Of a stretch of DNA of 64,000 bases, positions 31,416 to 41,020 are shown piece by piece. This DNA comes from Paenibacillus algorifonticola (GTDB lineage: Bacteria > Bacillota > Bacilli > Paenibacillales > Paenibacillaceae): the NCBI RefSeq assembly GCF_000971975.1, contig NZ_LAQO01000003.1, forward strand, positions 111,181 through 175,180. The letters are read 5' to 3'. The position numbers were made by a program, and so were the translations under genes. The notes under the pieces were generated by a model that saw only the letters and a program-made list of their open reading frames with translations, searched no databases and was not told where the DNA came from. Positions within the stretch are counted from its first letter, which is position 1, and the number at the start of each line of letters is the position of its first letter.

Positions 31416-33671
31416 ATGAGCGAATCTAATCAGGATTATATCGTAATCTCAGGTGCAAGGGAAAACAATCTCAAGAACGTATCCTTGCGCATTCCCAAGC
31501 GGAAGATCACGATCTTCACCGGGGTATCTGGATCCGGCAAGTCATCGATCGTCTTTGATACGATCGCTGCAGAATCCACACGATTGCTAAATGAGAACTT
31601 CAGCATGTTCGTGCGCAATTTCCTGCCCCGCGTTCCGCAGCCGGATACGGACGCGATCGAGAATCTGAGCATGGCTGTTATTGTGGATCAGAAGCGGCTG
31701 GGTGGCGGTTCCCATTCCACAATGGGCACGATTACCGATATCTCTCCCATTCTCCGTCTTCTGTTCTCCCGAGTGGGTCAGCCCTATGTTGGACAAGCGC
31801 ACATGTTCTCGTTTAACGATCCGCAAGGGATGTGTCCCGAGTGCAACGGGATCGGTCGCAGGCTGGGCGTCGACATGAGCAAAGCGGTGGACAAGTCAAA
31901 GTCGTTGAATGAAGGGGCAATCATGCTGCCGGGCTATGCGGTGAACGCCTGGGATTGGAACTTGATCGTGCAGACGGGATTCTTCGATCCCGACAAGAAG
32001 CTGAACGATTATTCGGCTGAGGAGCTGGAGCAACTCCTGTACGGCAAGGCGGGGAAAGTGGAGATGCAGTTCGCCGGGAAGACTATGAATATTACAATGG
32101 AAGGCATCATTGAGAAGTTCACCAACAAGTACATCAAGCAGGATGTGAAGACGAAGTCCGAGCGTACACAACGAACTGTTGCGCCGTACATAACCGAAGG
32201 TCCCTGCTCCAGCTGCCACGGCGCGAGACTCAGTCAGGCCTCGCTCAACTGTAGGATCAATGGAATCAACATTGCGGAGATGTCCTCCATGGAGGTCGGG
32301 CAGCTCATCCGCGTCATTCGGGAGATTGATGATGCTGTTGCCGCGCCGGTAGTCAAGTCGCTGACGGAGCGGCTGCAGCATTTGGTGGATATCGGACTTG
32401 ACTACTTGACGCTGGACCGTGAGACGGATACTTTGTCCGGCGGCGAGTCGCAGCGCGTCAAGATGGTGAAGCACCTGAGCGGCAGTCTGGTGGATGTCAC
32501 TTACATTTTCGATGAGCCCAGTGTGGGCTTGCACCCCCGTGATGTTCACCGGTTAAATGAATTGCTTCAGAAGCTGCGCGACAAGGGCAATACTGTGATT
32601 GTCGTGGAGCATGATCCCGATGTGATCAAGTTGGCGGATCATATCGTCGACGTTGGGCCTCACGCCGGTAGCCGCGGCGGTACCATCGTGTATGAAGGAA
32701 GCTTCCAAGGCCTGCTGGAGTCAGGCACACTGACAGGCACCCATATGAAGCGGCCGCTCCAACTGAAGCATGATTGCAGGCAGCCATCCGGCAAGCTGTC
32801 CATCAAGGATGCCACACTGCACAACCTGCGTAACGTGAGTGCAGATATTCCAACCGGAGTGCTGACAGTAGTTACGGGTGTCGCCGGATCGGGCAAGAGT
32901 ACGTTGATAAACGAAATATTCCTCAGCCAGCATTCAGATGCGATCGTCATCGACCAATCGGCGGTAGGAGTGTCAACACGCTCGAATCCCGCGACCTACA
33001 CAGGCATTATGGATGATGTGCGCAAAGCGTTTGCTTCCGCGAACAAGGTGGGCCCAGGCTTGTTCAGTTTCAACTCCAAGGGGGCTTGCGAGAATTGCCA
33101 AGGGCTGGGTGTTGTGTATACTGACCTTGCATTCCTCGACAGCGTGAAGCTGCCATGCGAAGTATGCGGAGGCAGACGATTCAAGGAAGAGGTGCTCGCG
33201 TACAAGCTGAACGGCAAGTCAATTGCAGAAGTGCTGGAGATGACTGTAGAGCAGGCATTGGAATTTTTCCAGCTAAAAGAGGTAGTGCGCAAGCTTCAGG
33301 CGATGAGTGATGTGGGGCTGAACTATATTACACTCGGTCAGCCGCTCAGCACACTATCGGGCGGGGAATGCCAGCGCATCAAGCTGGCAAGCGAGCTACA
33401 TAAGAAGGGCAGTATCTACGTGATGGACGAGCCGACAACCGGCCTACATATGTCAGATATCGGTCACCTTCTGGAAATCATGAACCGCCTCGTGGATGCT
33501 GGCAATACGGTGATCGTCATCGAGCACAACCTCGATGTGATCAGCCAAGCGGATTGGATCATCGATATGGGACCGGACGGAGGCAGCAAAGGCGGCCAGG
33601 TCGTATTCGAGGGCGCACCTCAACAGATCATTCATGCGGAGCAGTCGATCACGGGAAAATACTTGATGTAA
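31416..33671 (+). CDS. UvrA-like ABC ATPase (UvrA2/DrrC type)
   Basis: 751 residues, about 200 shorter than UvrA. Two ABC modules: Walker A GVSGSGKSS (about residue 38) and GVAGSGKST (about 490), signatures LSGGESQRVKM and LSGGECQRIKL, and Walker B YIFDEPSVGLH and YVMDEPTTGLH. Zinc-knuckle pairs CPECNGIG/CSSCHG and CENCQGLG/CEVCGG are present. The UvrB-binding region of housekeeping UvrA seems to be missing, as in UvrA2 and DrrC proteins linked to resistance against DNA-binding drugs. GGAAGG precedes ATG 31416 (ATG 31407 is possible). It acts on DNA in the cytoplasm and stands alone. Confidence 0.92.
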   Translation: MSESNQDYIVISGARENNLKNVSLRIPKRKITIFTGVSGSGKSSIVFDTIAAESTRLLNENFSMFVRNFLPRVPQPDTDAIENLSMAVIVDQKRLGGGSHSTMGTITDISPILRLLFSRVGQPYVGQAHMFSFNDPQGMCPECNGIGRRLGVDMSKAVDKSKSLNEGAIMLPGYAVNAWDWNLIVQTGFFDPDKKLNDYSAEELEQLLYGKAGKVEMQFAGKTMNITMEGIIEKFTNKYIKQDVKTKSERTQRTVAPYITEGPCSSCHGARLSQASLNCRINGINIAEMSSMEVGQLIRVIREIDDAVAAPVVKSLTERLQHLVDIGLDYLTLDRETDTLSGGESQRVKMVKHLSGSLVDVTYIFDEPSVGLHPRDVHRLNELLQKLRDKGNTVIVVEHDPDVIKLADHIVDVGPHAGSRGGTIVYEGSFQGLLESGTLTGTHMKRPLQLKHDCRQPSGKLSIKDATLHNLRNVSADIPTGVLTVVTGVAGSGKSTLINEIFLSQHSDAIVIDQSAVGVSTRSNPATYTGIMDDVRKAFASANKVGPGLFSFNSKGACENCQGLGVVYTDLAFLDSVKLPCEVCGGRRFKEEVLAYKLNGKSIAEVLEMTVEQALEFFQLKEVVRKLQAMSDVGLNYITLGQPLSTLSGGECQRIKLASELHKKGSIYVMDEPTTGLHMSDIGHLLEIMNRLVDAGNTVIVIEHNLDVISQADWIIDMGPDGGSKGGQVVFEGAPQQIIHAEQSITGKYLM

Positions 33672-33766
33672 TGCTTCAAGTCCACTTTTGCAATGTATTG
33701 GATTCGTAATTTCTTAGCATGACAAGGAGAACATATTAAAGGTTAAACTTTCGTATGCTTAACCGG

Positions 33767-33793
33767 GGCTGCCAGCAAAATCGGCAGCCTTTA
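33767..33793 (+). terminator. Terminator after the UvrA-like gene
   Basis: GGCTGCC (33767-33773) and GGCAGCC (33783-33789), 9-nt loop, followed by TTTAGCTT. The T-run is short. Confidence 0.6.
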
Positions 33794-34332
33794 GCTTAAG
33801 TAACTGATGGTTGATGGCTTCACTTCTAACGGCATCTACTGCCAGTCTCTAAATTTGAACGGTTGATAATTTGGTCATAAAGTACCTCAATCGGTTATTA
33901 ATTTGTTTACTCCAAGATAAAATTTAATTCTAAAAATAAGGCTCAATCTAAAAATTAGCGGTTGATATTTTAATCAGCTAACCGGTGAAGGTTGCACTCA
34001 ATTAAAATACCCGTTTTGTAACATCGACGATTGCGCGTGAATCGGTGAATTATTGTTTATAAAAGATAATGAAGAGCAAGAAGTTATTATTAACGGAATT
34101 GAAATGATCAACTTCGGAAGTGCTATGAAGAACCTACGACAAGACATTGTAGGAATATTAGTAGGTATATCTGACGAAGAAGCATAGGATATAAAAGGAA
34201 AATTTTTATTTAAAAGACATGTTTAATAATAAGCTTCCTTTAGATCACAAAGTTAAGCTAAAACATGGTTTCTACAAGTAGGGGGCGATTTGTAATCATC
34301 ATTGATGAACAAAGCACTATGAAATTCTTTTC

Positions 34333-34361
34333 TTTACCGAACGTTCTAGATATGTTATACT
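34333..34361 (+). promoter_or_regulatory. Promoter with GAACGTTC operator
   Basis: TTTACC 34333-34338, 17-bp spacer, TATACT 34356-34361. GAACGTTC (34339-34346) starts right after the -35 box, the same geometry as at 38402 and 43108. Confidence 0.6.
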
Positions 34362-34456
34362 GATGACGCGAGCAAGGGAAATGCAACGGCAATAAGTAAA
34401 GAATTTAAAGAGCATACAGTTGCTTCCCTACATTGATAGCTATCTGAACACTTTTT

Positions 34457-34470
34457 AGAACGATCATTCT
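34457..34470. promoter_or_regulatory. TetR-type operator AGAACGATCATTCT
   Basis: 14-bp palindrome with one pair mismatched (AGAAC/ATTCT versus a perfect AGAATGATCATTCT at 38471). It lies 95 bases after the 34333-34361 promoter and before the SDR gene at 34608. Confidence 0.6.
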
Positions 34471-34607
34471 CTAATTTTTAAAGGAGTACAACAAAACAAG
34501 GAGGAGCGTGCCAAAGTCTAAATAAATTGATGGAATGCTAGGCTGACTAGATGAAGATGAAAGGAACTTATATTCAATTTAATGTCTAGAAAAGAGGAGA
34601 TTAGTAG

Positions 34608-35282
34608 TTGAAAACAATTGCGATAATTGGTGCTGGACCTGGTCTTGGTTTCTCACTGGCTAAGACTTTTGGAAGACGCGATTTCCGTATTGCTATGGTT
34701 TCAAGAACACAGGAGAAGTTGGATCAATATGCTGCGGAGCTAAATAGAATGGGGATTGAAGCGCAGGGTTTTGCTGCTGATATTACAAACAAAATGCAGC
34801 TTACCAGGGCTTTTCAACAAATCAAGAGTACATTCGGTACCATTGATGTTGTGGAGTTTAGCCCGCATAGTGGAAATGTTCCTGTGACAAATGTTCTTGA
34901 TACGACTGATGAGAGCGTTCTTCACATTTTTAACAATGTGGTCATCGGAGCCATTAATACTGCAAGACAAATCATTCCAGATATGATTGAGCGAGGTGAA
35001 GGGACACTTCTATTTACAAGCGATCTCTCCGCTATGAGTCCAAGCCCCATGTTCGGAAATTCAGGTATCGCCATGTCAGGGTTGCGAAACTATATCCTTA
35101 ATTTACACGAACGCTTGCTTCCTCTCGGAGTATTTGTTGGACATTTATCCATTAGTCCTTTGATTAAGAAAGGTACAGGCTTTGATCCAGATCAAGTAGC
35201 GGAAGCCTGGTATAACCTGTATGAGCAAAGAGAAGCGGCAGAAGAGACTTTTCCTAAGGGTATCATGCAAGTTTTAAATTGA
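34608..35282 (+). CDS. Short-chain dehydrogenase-like protein, atypical active site
   Basis: 224 residues. The Rossmann start is IIGAGPGLGFSLAKTFGRR, a variant of TGxxxGIG, and SRTQEKLDQYAAEL follows. The NNAG motif is replaced by EFSPHSG. The Ser of the catalytic site (TSDLSAM) is present, but the YxxxK pair is not evident: the matching region reads GNSGIAMSGLRNY. It may bind NADP without classical catalysis. TTG 34608 follows AGAGGAG. It has its own operator-bearing promoter upstream. Confidence 0.82.
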   Translation: MKTIAIIGAGPGLGFSLAKTFGRRDFRIAMVSRTQEKLDQYAAELNRMGIEAQGFAADITNKMQLTRAFQQIKSTFGTIDVVEFSPHSGNVPVTNVLDTTDESVLHIFNNVVIGAINTARQIIPDMIERGEGTLLFTSDLSAMSPSPMFGNSGIAMSGLRNYILNLHERLLPLGVFVGHLSISPLIKKGTGFDPDQVAEAWYNLYEQREAAEETFPKGIMQVLN

Positions 35283-35389
35283 AAAGATAAGCGTGATTAA
35301 AGCGCGTGTGGGAGAGGTTAAACTCCAACGCTATTGGTGGCGCAGTAGGCTTAATAAATTATTGCACGTACAGAAAGGAATGAGTGAAT

Positions 35390-36427
35390 ATGGAATATCG
35401 TGTATTAGGCAGTACAGGTCTTAAAGTAAGCAGTTTTGTATTAGGTACAGGTACATTTGGTTTTTGGGGAAACAACACGAAGAAAGAGTGTGAACCCATT
35501 CTGGATGAAGCTCTGGCTGCAGGAGTCAACCTGATCGATACAGCGGATGTCTATTCAAGTGGTCAAGCAGAAGAAATTTTAGGTGAACTACTAAAGGGAC
35601 GCAGGGAGGATATCCTTCTGGCCACTAAAGGTGGTTTTCCCATGGGCAGTGGACCCAATCAATCTGGAAGTTCAAAATATTGGATTAAACGAGCTGTAGA
35701 GGATAGTTTACGAAGACTTCAGACCGATTATATCGATCTGTATCAACTACATCTGCCGGATATTCATACCGATATTGAAGAAACTCTTGATGCGCTCACG
35801 GATCTGGTCAGAGAAGGAAAGATCCGCTACATTGGCACATCGAACTTTCAAGCATGGCAAGTAACAGAAGCTCAGTGGACTAGTGAACGTAAAAATGTAG
35901 CACGTTTTGTCTCTGAGCAATCCCCGTACTCCATTTTAAACCGAAGTATTGAATTCGATTTGCTTGCTGCAACAGCAAAATACGGGATAGGCGTTTTGGT
36001 TTGGAGTCCACTTTCTGGAGGTCTATTAACTGGTAAATATCGATTTGGGGAGACGTACTCCTCCGATTCAAGAGCAGCCACTTTTGCGGGAAACTTAAAA
36101 TCAGTTGTTGACCCTAATCGGGAAGAAAATCGGTCCAAGTTTGAAGCCATTGCAAAACTTCAGACACTAGCAGACGAAGCAGGGTTAACTTTACCGCATC
36201 TTGCCATGGCCTTTACACAATCTCATCCTTCCATAACTTCTTCCATCATTGGGGCTAGAACGATCGAGCAGCTCCGGGAAACTTTAAAGGGCAGTGACGT
36301 TCGATTGAGCAATGATGTACTTGATGCGATAGATGCGATTGTTCCACCAGGAGTGACCCTGGATGCGATGGAAAAAGGCTGGACTCCTGATTGGTTACAA
36401 GCAGACAAGCGAAGATTCAAAAGGTAA
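35390..36427 (+). CDS. Aldo/keto reductase
   Basis: 345-residue TIM-barrel oxidoreductase using NADPH. Catalytic residues can be seen: Asp and Tyr in NLIDTADVYSSGQAEE, Lys in LLATKGGF, and His in LYQLHLPD. The cofactor-binding end SIIGARTIEQLRETLKGSDV is complete. ATG 35390 is preferred (AAAGGA upstream); GTG 35384 is possible. It probably reduces aldehydes or ketones. It follows an SDR on the same strand with a gap of 107 bases. Confidence 0.92.
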   Translation: MEYRVLGSTGLKVSSFVLGTGTFGFWGNNTKKECEPILDEALAAGVNLIDTADVYSSGQAEEILGELLKGRREDILLATKGGFPMGSGPNQSGSSKYWIKRAVEDSLRRLQTDYIDLYQLHLPDIHTDIEETLDALTDLVREGKIRYIGTSNFQAWQVTEAQWTSERKNVARFVSEQSPYSILNRSIEFDLLAATAKYGIGVLVWSPLSGGLLTGKYRFGETYSSDSRAATFAGNLKSVVDPNREENRSKFEAIAKLQTLADEAGLTLPHLAMAFTQSHPSITSSIIGARTIEQLRETLKGSDVRLSNDVLDAIDAIVPPGVTLDAMEKGWTPDWLQADKRRFKR

Positions 36428-36708
36428 ACATAGTAAGATATCAATTTTATGTTTTACTCTCAAGCTGCCAAATTGGTTCACTTGAGTTAATGAGGTACTA
36501 GATAAGGGGAACATCCGTTCCAGCTCAAAGTTGCGAATTAATTAATACATGAATTGATGGAACGTGAGCATACTAGTACAGCTTTAGAACTAATACTGGG
36601 CCATTTGGCATCAGTGCGATGCTGACTCCTCAACGTTTCGTTCCTACAACTTCAGATCTGATGATGTAATAATGTCAAGGGGTAAAACGTATGTAATATG
36701 TTTTTTTA
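36428..36708. other. Intergenic region
   Basis: About 280 bases with several stops in all frames and no ribosome site linked to an open frame. Nothing recognised. Confidence 0.5.
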
Positions 36709-36737
36709 TTTACTGATCGTTCTCGATTTGTTAAATT
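36709..36737 (+). promoter_or_regulatory. TetR gene promoter with TGATCGTTCT half-operator
   Basis: TTTACT 36709-36714, 17-bp spacer, TAAATT 36732-36737. TGATCGTTCT (36714-36723) lies at the start of the spacer, identical in sequence and place to 38407-38416. The regulator probably represses itself. Confidence 0.6.
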
Positions 36738-36757
36738 ATTAACAGGAGGGAACTGAG

Positions 36758-37336
36758 ATGTCCAGAAATAAGGAGTTTGATGAGATCGAGGTATTGGAAA
36801 AGGCGATGCAACTTTTTTGGGAACAGGGCTACGAGAAGACATCCATGTCCGATCTGGTTGAGCGTATGGGAATCCACCGCAGAAGCTTGTACGACACATT
36901 TGGCGACAAGCATACGCTTTTTCTGAAGGCGGTGGAGCGTTATGAAAGTAAAGTAAATGCCACTCTTGCAAGAGGAGTTAAAAGCTCCAAGACTGCAACG
37001 GAAGCACTCCAATTTGTTGTTAGCATCCTGATCTGTGGGGAAGAGGACTCGCCTTCCGGCTGCTTAATGGTAAATTCGGCGGTCGAATTGGCAGCGCGCG
37101 ATGCCGATGTTAATAAAAAGTCTATTGAGGTGTTTTCAACAGCAGAGCAACTGCTCAAGGAAATCATTTTTTGGGGGCAGCGAGACGGTGAATTCAGCTC
37201 TGATTACGATGCTGAGGAATTGTCAGAATATCTGCATAATGTAGGGGTTGGGTTAAGAAGTATGGCAAGAACCTCGATTCCCAAAGAGAAACTTCACCGT
37301 ATAGCCAACATATCAATGAAGCTTTTAGAAAAATGA
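36758..37336 (+). CDS. TetR-family regulator, paralogue A
   Basis: 192 residues. The HTH region (about 10-55) reads LEKAMQLFWEQGYEKTSMSDLVERMGIHRRSLYDTFGDKHTLFLKAVERYE, of the AcrR/YxaF-like group. It is closely related to the regulator at 43157 (same MGIHRRS-YDTFGDKH core) and to the dead copy at 43857. AACAGGAGGGA precedes ATG. Its promoter has the operator half-site also found before the SDR, OYE-related and Lpd genes, so it is a candidate master of that set. Confidence 0.93.
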   Translation: MSRNKEFDEIEVLEKAMQLFWEQGYEKTSMSDLVERMGIHRRSLYDTFGDKHTLFLKAVERYESKVNATLARGVKSSKTATEALQFVVSILICGEEDSPSGCLMVNSAVELAARDADVNKKSIEVFSTAEQLLKEIIFWGQRDGEFSSDYDAEELSEYLHNVGVGLRSMARTSIPKEKLHRIANISMKLLEK

Positions 37337-37363
37337 TTAGATTATTATTTTTTTAACATTACT

Positions 37364-37376
37364 AGAACGAAAATTC
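37364..37376. promoter_or_regulatory. Degenerate operator AGAACGAAAATTC
   Basis: Matches the AGAACGATCATTC consensus at 11 of 13 positions and lies 60 bases before the SDR gene at 37435. It may be a weak site for the TetR paralogues. Confidence 0.4.
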
Positions 37377-37434
37377 CTGTATCTTCTGTAAAACGGTTTA
37401 ACGTTTAAACTAAAAATAGAGGTGAGCTTGCAAG

Positions 37435-38220
37435 ATGAGAAAAACTGTCCTTATCACGGGAGTATCGGGCGGAATTGGTAAAGAGTTGGCGGATCGTTTC
37501 GCCAAGGATGGATATAATTTAGTACTGGTGGCGCGTAGTGAGAGGAAGCTTTTGGAGCTTGCGGAGGAATATCGGAAGAAACATGGCACCCAAGCGACGG
37601 TCATCGCCAAGGATGTCGCGTCACCCGGCGTACCGGAGGAAATTTTCGCGGAACTCAAGAAGAAGGGGATCGTCGTTGACTATCTTGTCAATAATGCCGG
37701 CTTCGGTTTGTACGGGACATTTTTGGAGACGAACTTGGAACAAGAGACGAATATGATTGATGTTAATATAAAGGCTCTGACGATTATGACGAAGCTGTTC
37801 TTGCCAGATATGGTCAAACGGGGCAAGGGGGGCGTGATGAATGTGGCTTCATTGGTGGCTTTTTTTCCCGGACCTATGATGTCGATTTACTACGCGACGA
37901 AGGCATTTGTGCTGTCGTTCACCGAGGCTCTTGAAAACGAGCTGAGCGGCACGGGTGTAACTGTGACGGCGCTATGTCCGGGACTTACGTCAACCGGCTT
38001 CGTTGATCGTTCGGGTATGGGTGAGTCGAAATTGTTCCAGAGCGGCGCTATCATGGAGGCCGGTCAAGTGGCTGAGGAAGGTTATCGAGGCTTCATACGC
38101 GGCGATACCATCATCATGCCAGGGGCTCGAAACCGATTAATGGCGTTCATTCCGCGGTTGCTGCCGCGCAAATGGGTGACTCGTATGGTTAGATCCACAC
38201 AAAACAGAACGGGACACTGA
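37435..38220 (+). CDS. Short-chain dehydrogenase/reductase
   Basis: 261 residues of the classical SDR family, DltE/YqjQ-like. Cofactor motif TGVSGGIGKEL, NNAGFGLYG, catalytic Ser in NVASLVAFF, and YYATKAFVLSF (YxxxK). A basic C-terminal tail (LPRKWVTRMVRSTQN) could touch the membrane. AGAGGTGAGC precedes ATG. It follows the TetR gene on the same strand by 98 bases. Confidence 0.93.
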   Translation: MRKTVLITGVSGGIGKELADRFAKDGYNLVLVARSERKLLELAEEYRKKHGTQATVIAKDVASPGVPEEIFAELKKKGIVVDYLVNNAGFGLYGTFLETNLEQETNMIDVNIKALTIMTKLFLPDMVKRGKGGVMNVASLVAFFPGPMMSIYYATKAFVLSFTEALENELSGTGVTVTALCPGLTSTGFVDRSGMGESKLFQSGAIMEAGQVAEEGYRGFIRGDTIIMPGARNRLMAFIPRLLPRKWVTRMVRSTQNRTGH

Positions 38221-38401
38221 CCTGATTTTCTATAAACAACCAAAGCAATGCTAAATCTTCTGCTGACGGCTTATTGGTCACCAAAAAGTTAAGATTGAAT
38301 ATGAAAAATAATTGTGCTTTATCGGAGAAAAGATGTAGTTTGTCCTAAAAAACATGAACAAGTTTAACAGATAGAGACGAGTGCCTTTTAATAAAAAATA
38401 C

Positions 38402-38430
38402 TTTACTGATCGTTCTAAAAATGATATGCT
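38402..38430 (+). promoter_or_regulatory. Promoter of the SDR gene with TGATCGTTCT half-operator
   Basis: TTTACT 38402-38407, 17-bp spacer, TATGCT 38425-38430. TGATCGTTCT spans 38407-38416. The region 38221-38525 has no gene and holds only these sites. Confidence 0.7.
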
Positions 38431-38470
38431 TAGTCCAAGTTAGATCTAACTGTTCTTTTATCACTAAAAT

Positions 38471-38484
38471 AGAATGATCATTCT
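38471..38484. promoter_or_regulatory. Perfect 14-bp operator AGAATGATCATTCT
   Basis: A perfect palindrome about 35 bases after the predicted start point of the SDR promoter, in the 5' leader. It is the best match to the repeated operator and probably the strongest site. Confidence 0.72.
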
Positions 38485-38525
38485 TCAATTATCAAAATAA
38501 TGTTTCTTAAAAGGGAGAGAATCGT

Positions 38526-39278
38526 ATGAAGTACACAGTTATTACAGGAGCAAGTTCAGGAATAGGTTATGAGACAGCATTGGCGTTTGCAGCTAAGGGC
38601 AAAAACCTGATTATTGTAGCTAGAAGATTTGACAAATTAGAAGAACTTAAATCAAAAATTAAGGAAATAAATTCTAATTTAGACGTTGTTATTCTTACAA
38701 GCGACCTGTCGGTTACTGATCAGGCCTATACCCTGTATAACGATTTAAAGGAATATCAAATCGAGACATGGATTAATAATGCAGGGCTTGGAGAAGGCTC
38801 CTTTGTTGCTGAACAGAAGCTTGAAAAAGTGGAGTCTATGCTGCGTGTTAACATCGAATCCTTGACCATTCTTTCTACACTATATGTGAGAGACTATGCT
38901 GATGTAGAAGGCACTCAGTTAATTAACGTATCTTCAGCACTTGGATATGTTATCGCTGTAGGCAGTGTTGCTTATTCTGCATCGAAATATTATGTTAGTG
39001 CCTTCACTGAAGGACTTGCCAAAGAACTGGAACTGAAAGGTGCAAAGTTAAAGGCGAAAGTTTTAGCACCAGCCATCACGGAAACTGAATTTGTGAAAAA
39101 ATCAATTGATGTCGAAGATTATGATTACAAAGCCAACATGCCCAAGTATCATACTGCCAAGCAAATGGCGGGCTTCATGGTGGATCTTTTTGATAGCAAC
39201 GAAGTGGTAGGAATTGTAGATCAGAACTATGATTTCAATCTGAGAGGTCAAATCTATCCGGTAATTTCAGAATTTTAA
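38526..39278 (+). CDS. Short-chain dehydrogenase/reductase
   Basis: 250 residues: TGASSGIGYETALAFAAKG, WINNAGLGEGSF, the Ser in NVSSALGYV, and YSASKYYVSAFTEG (YxxxK). A complete classical SDR of the same group as the 37435 gene. AAGGGAGAG precedes ATG. It is followed by an OYE gene 46 bases later, so the two are probably one transcript under the operator-bearing promoter at 38402. Confidence 0.93.
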   Translation: MKYTVITGASSGIGYETALAFAAKGKNLIIVARRFDKLEELKSKIKEINSNLDVVILTSDLSVTDQAYTLYNDLKEYQIETWINNAGLGEGSFVAEQKLEKVESMLRVNIESLTILSTLYVRDYADVEGTQLINVSSALGYVIAVGSVAYSASKYYVSAFTEGLAKELELKGAKLKAKVLAPAITETEFVKKSIDVEDYDYKANMPKYHTAKQMAGFMVDLFDSNEVVGIVDQNYDFNLRGQIYPVISEF

Positions 39279-39324
39279 ATCCAGTTGTACATCCGTGCAA
39301 CTCATTTGAATAGGAGGAATAAAA

Positions 39325-40404
39325 GTGGAGAAATTATGGAGCAAAACGAAAATCGGTAACATGGAATTGCCCCATCGGCTAGCGATGGCACCAATGACAC
39401 GTAGTCGAGCGCAAGAAGACGGTACACCTGGAGAGTTGGCTGCACTTTATTATGCTCAACGCGCATCTCTGGGGCTTCTTATTACGGAAGGTGCACAACC
39501 TTCAGATGATGGTCAAGGTTACTTAATGACACCTGGGATCTATACGGAAAAGCATATTGAAGGCTGGAAAAAGGTTACGGATGCCGTGCATGAAGCAGGA
39601 GGGTATATTTATATCCAATTAATGCATGCCGGTCGTGTGTCGCATCCTGACAATACACCACATCATCGGCAGCCCGTTGCACCATCTGCAATTGCACCAG
39701 GAGTAGAAACGTTTACGGCTACAGGCATGCAGGATATCCCTGTACCACGCGAGTTGAGTAAGGAAGAGATTCAAACGACCATTGCAGATTATCGTAAAGC
39801 TGCGGCTGCAGCTATTGCAGCAGGAGCTGACGGCGTTGAAATTCATGGAGCAAATGGTTATCTAATCAATCAATTTATCGGAGAAAATTCCAATAAACGG
39901 ACGGATGAATATGGTGGCTCCATAGAAAATCGTGCTCGCTTTGCGATTGAAGTGGCCAAAGCCATCGTTGACGAGATTGGGGCAGAGAGAACAGGATTTC
40001 GTATTTCGCCAGGGACCCCTCTTGGCGGGATTCAAGATGGTGAACAGGGACCAGATCTTTATCGTTACCTGACGAAAGAATTAGCAAAATTAAATTTAGC
40101 CTACCTTCATATTATGCACCTCGGAAATGATGAATTGCTTCAAAACATTCGTTCCTTATGGACAAATCCGTTGTTAGTGAATCGCGCTGGACGGACACTA
40201 GAAAATATCAGCGTTGATATCGATAGTGATCTTGCTGATCTGGCACCTGTTGGGGTATGGTCATTAGCTAATCCGGATTTTGTGGAACGGCTTAAAGCAG
40301 GCACTCCATTAAATGAAGCAGATCCTGCAACATTTTATGGTGGTGGAAGCAAGGGGTATACGGATTATCCTACGATGAAAGAATTAGAATCTCAGAAGGG
40401 GTAA
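39325..40404 (+). CDS. Old yellow enzyme, NemA/XenB-type alkene reductase
   Basis: 359-residue FMN-binding TIM barrel: ELPHRLAMAPMTRSRA, QLMHAGRVSHP, HGANGYLINQFIGENSNKRTD with the substrate-binding His/Asn pair, and NRARFAIEV. Classical OYEs of this type reduce enals, quinones, nitro-esters and nitro-aromatics with NADPH. GTG 39325 follows AATAGGAGGA. It is the second OYE in the window and is more like the proteobacterial NemA group than the first (13831). Confidence 0.94.
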   Translation: MEKLWSKTKIGNMELPHRLAMAPMTRSRAQEDGTPGELAALYYAQRASLGLLITEGAQPSDDGQGYLMTPGIYTEKHIEGWKKVTDAVHEAGGYIYIQLMHAGRVSHPDNTPHHRQPVAPSAIAPGVETFTATGMQDIPVPRELSKEEIQTTIADYRKAAAAAIAAGADGVEIHGANGYLINQFIGENSNKRTDEYGGSIENRARFAIEVAKAIVDEIGAERTGFRISPGTPLGGIQDGEQGPDLYRYLTKELAKLNLAYLHIMHLGNDELLQNIRSLWTNPLLVNRAGRTLENISVDIDSDLADLAPVGVWSLANPDFVERLKAGTPLNEADPATFYGGGSKGYTDYPTMKELESQKG

Positions 40405-41020
40405 ATATAGTATAGCTTATATGCTAAATATCAAGGTTTCACAAACAGTTTGAAGCTGGAAGTGACTCTCTATTTTTATAACGAAAAAGAGGCAATAACA
40501 AAATAGATTTAAACGTAAACGACAATATGGACAGTAGTTTAAACATGGCGTACAACTAAAAAATTGTACGCCATAAATGTATCCGAGAGTCATCCATGTT
40601 GTGAGAAAAATGCTTTAGGTCAATGAATATTATATTTGTATAGTTTCTTGGATCAACCTAAAAATCAGTGCTTGATGCATGGATTGCGTTGTACTGCTAG
40701 GCTTTTACTGCATTCGGACGTTATAGGCGGATGTAAAACTTAATGCCTGTTCCACTGATTGGGTGCGGGAACACCAGCTACAGCGGTCAAGTCCAGATGA
40801 TTCTGGAGTCGTGGGTAGGTCTTACAACAATAGAAATAGGTGGATTTTCGTGTAAATTCATATCTTTTGTCAAGCACTGGTTTTTGTGTTTTGATCCATC
40901 TGCACCCGAAGCTAGCGATAGCGTTCATGAAACGATATTTCGATTAAGGTATTTAGAAAGTGAAAATAATAAGGTGAAGAAACCCAATGAAGGTAACTGA
41001 ACGGAAGGATGCTGATTAAA
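40405..41020. other. Intergenic region of about 600 bp
   Basis: Holds the hairpin at 40545. A frame from ATG 40743 to 41000 has no ribosome site and a composition unlike its neighbours; I do not consider it a gene. No operator copy was seen. Confidence 0.5.
40545..40574 (+). terminator. Hairpin, probable terminator after the SDR-OYE operon
   Basis: ATGGCGTACAA (40545-40555) and TTGTACGCCAT (40564-40574), a perfect 11-bp stem with an A-rich loop. There is no T-run, so termination is not certain. Confidence 0.45.

Larger units (their letters stand above)
33672..34607. other. Long intergenic region (about 930 bp) with decayed sequence
   Basis: Contains a hairpin (33767-33789) behind the UvrA-like gene and an AT-rich stretch. 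A 44-codon frame runs from TTG 34053 to TAG 34187 and looks like the end of a lost protein. A strong double ribosome site (34482-34507) is followed by GTG and a stop five codons later, probably the stump of a dead gene. The promoter and operator at 34333 and 34457 lie here as well. Confidence 0.5.

Noticed and set aside
31896..32549. Long minus-strand frame of 217 codons inside the UvrA-like gene
   Set aside because: Antisense shadow of a gene with complete ABC motifs; no ribosome site or domain.
40743..41000. Open frame of 85 codons in the gap before the tandem quinone oxidoreductases
   Set aside because: No ribosome site, odd amino-acid composition, no recognisable motif, and an equally long frame on the other strand.
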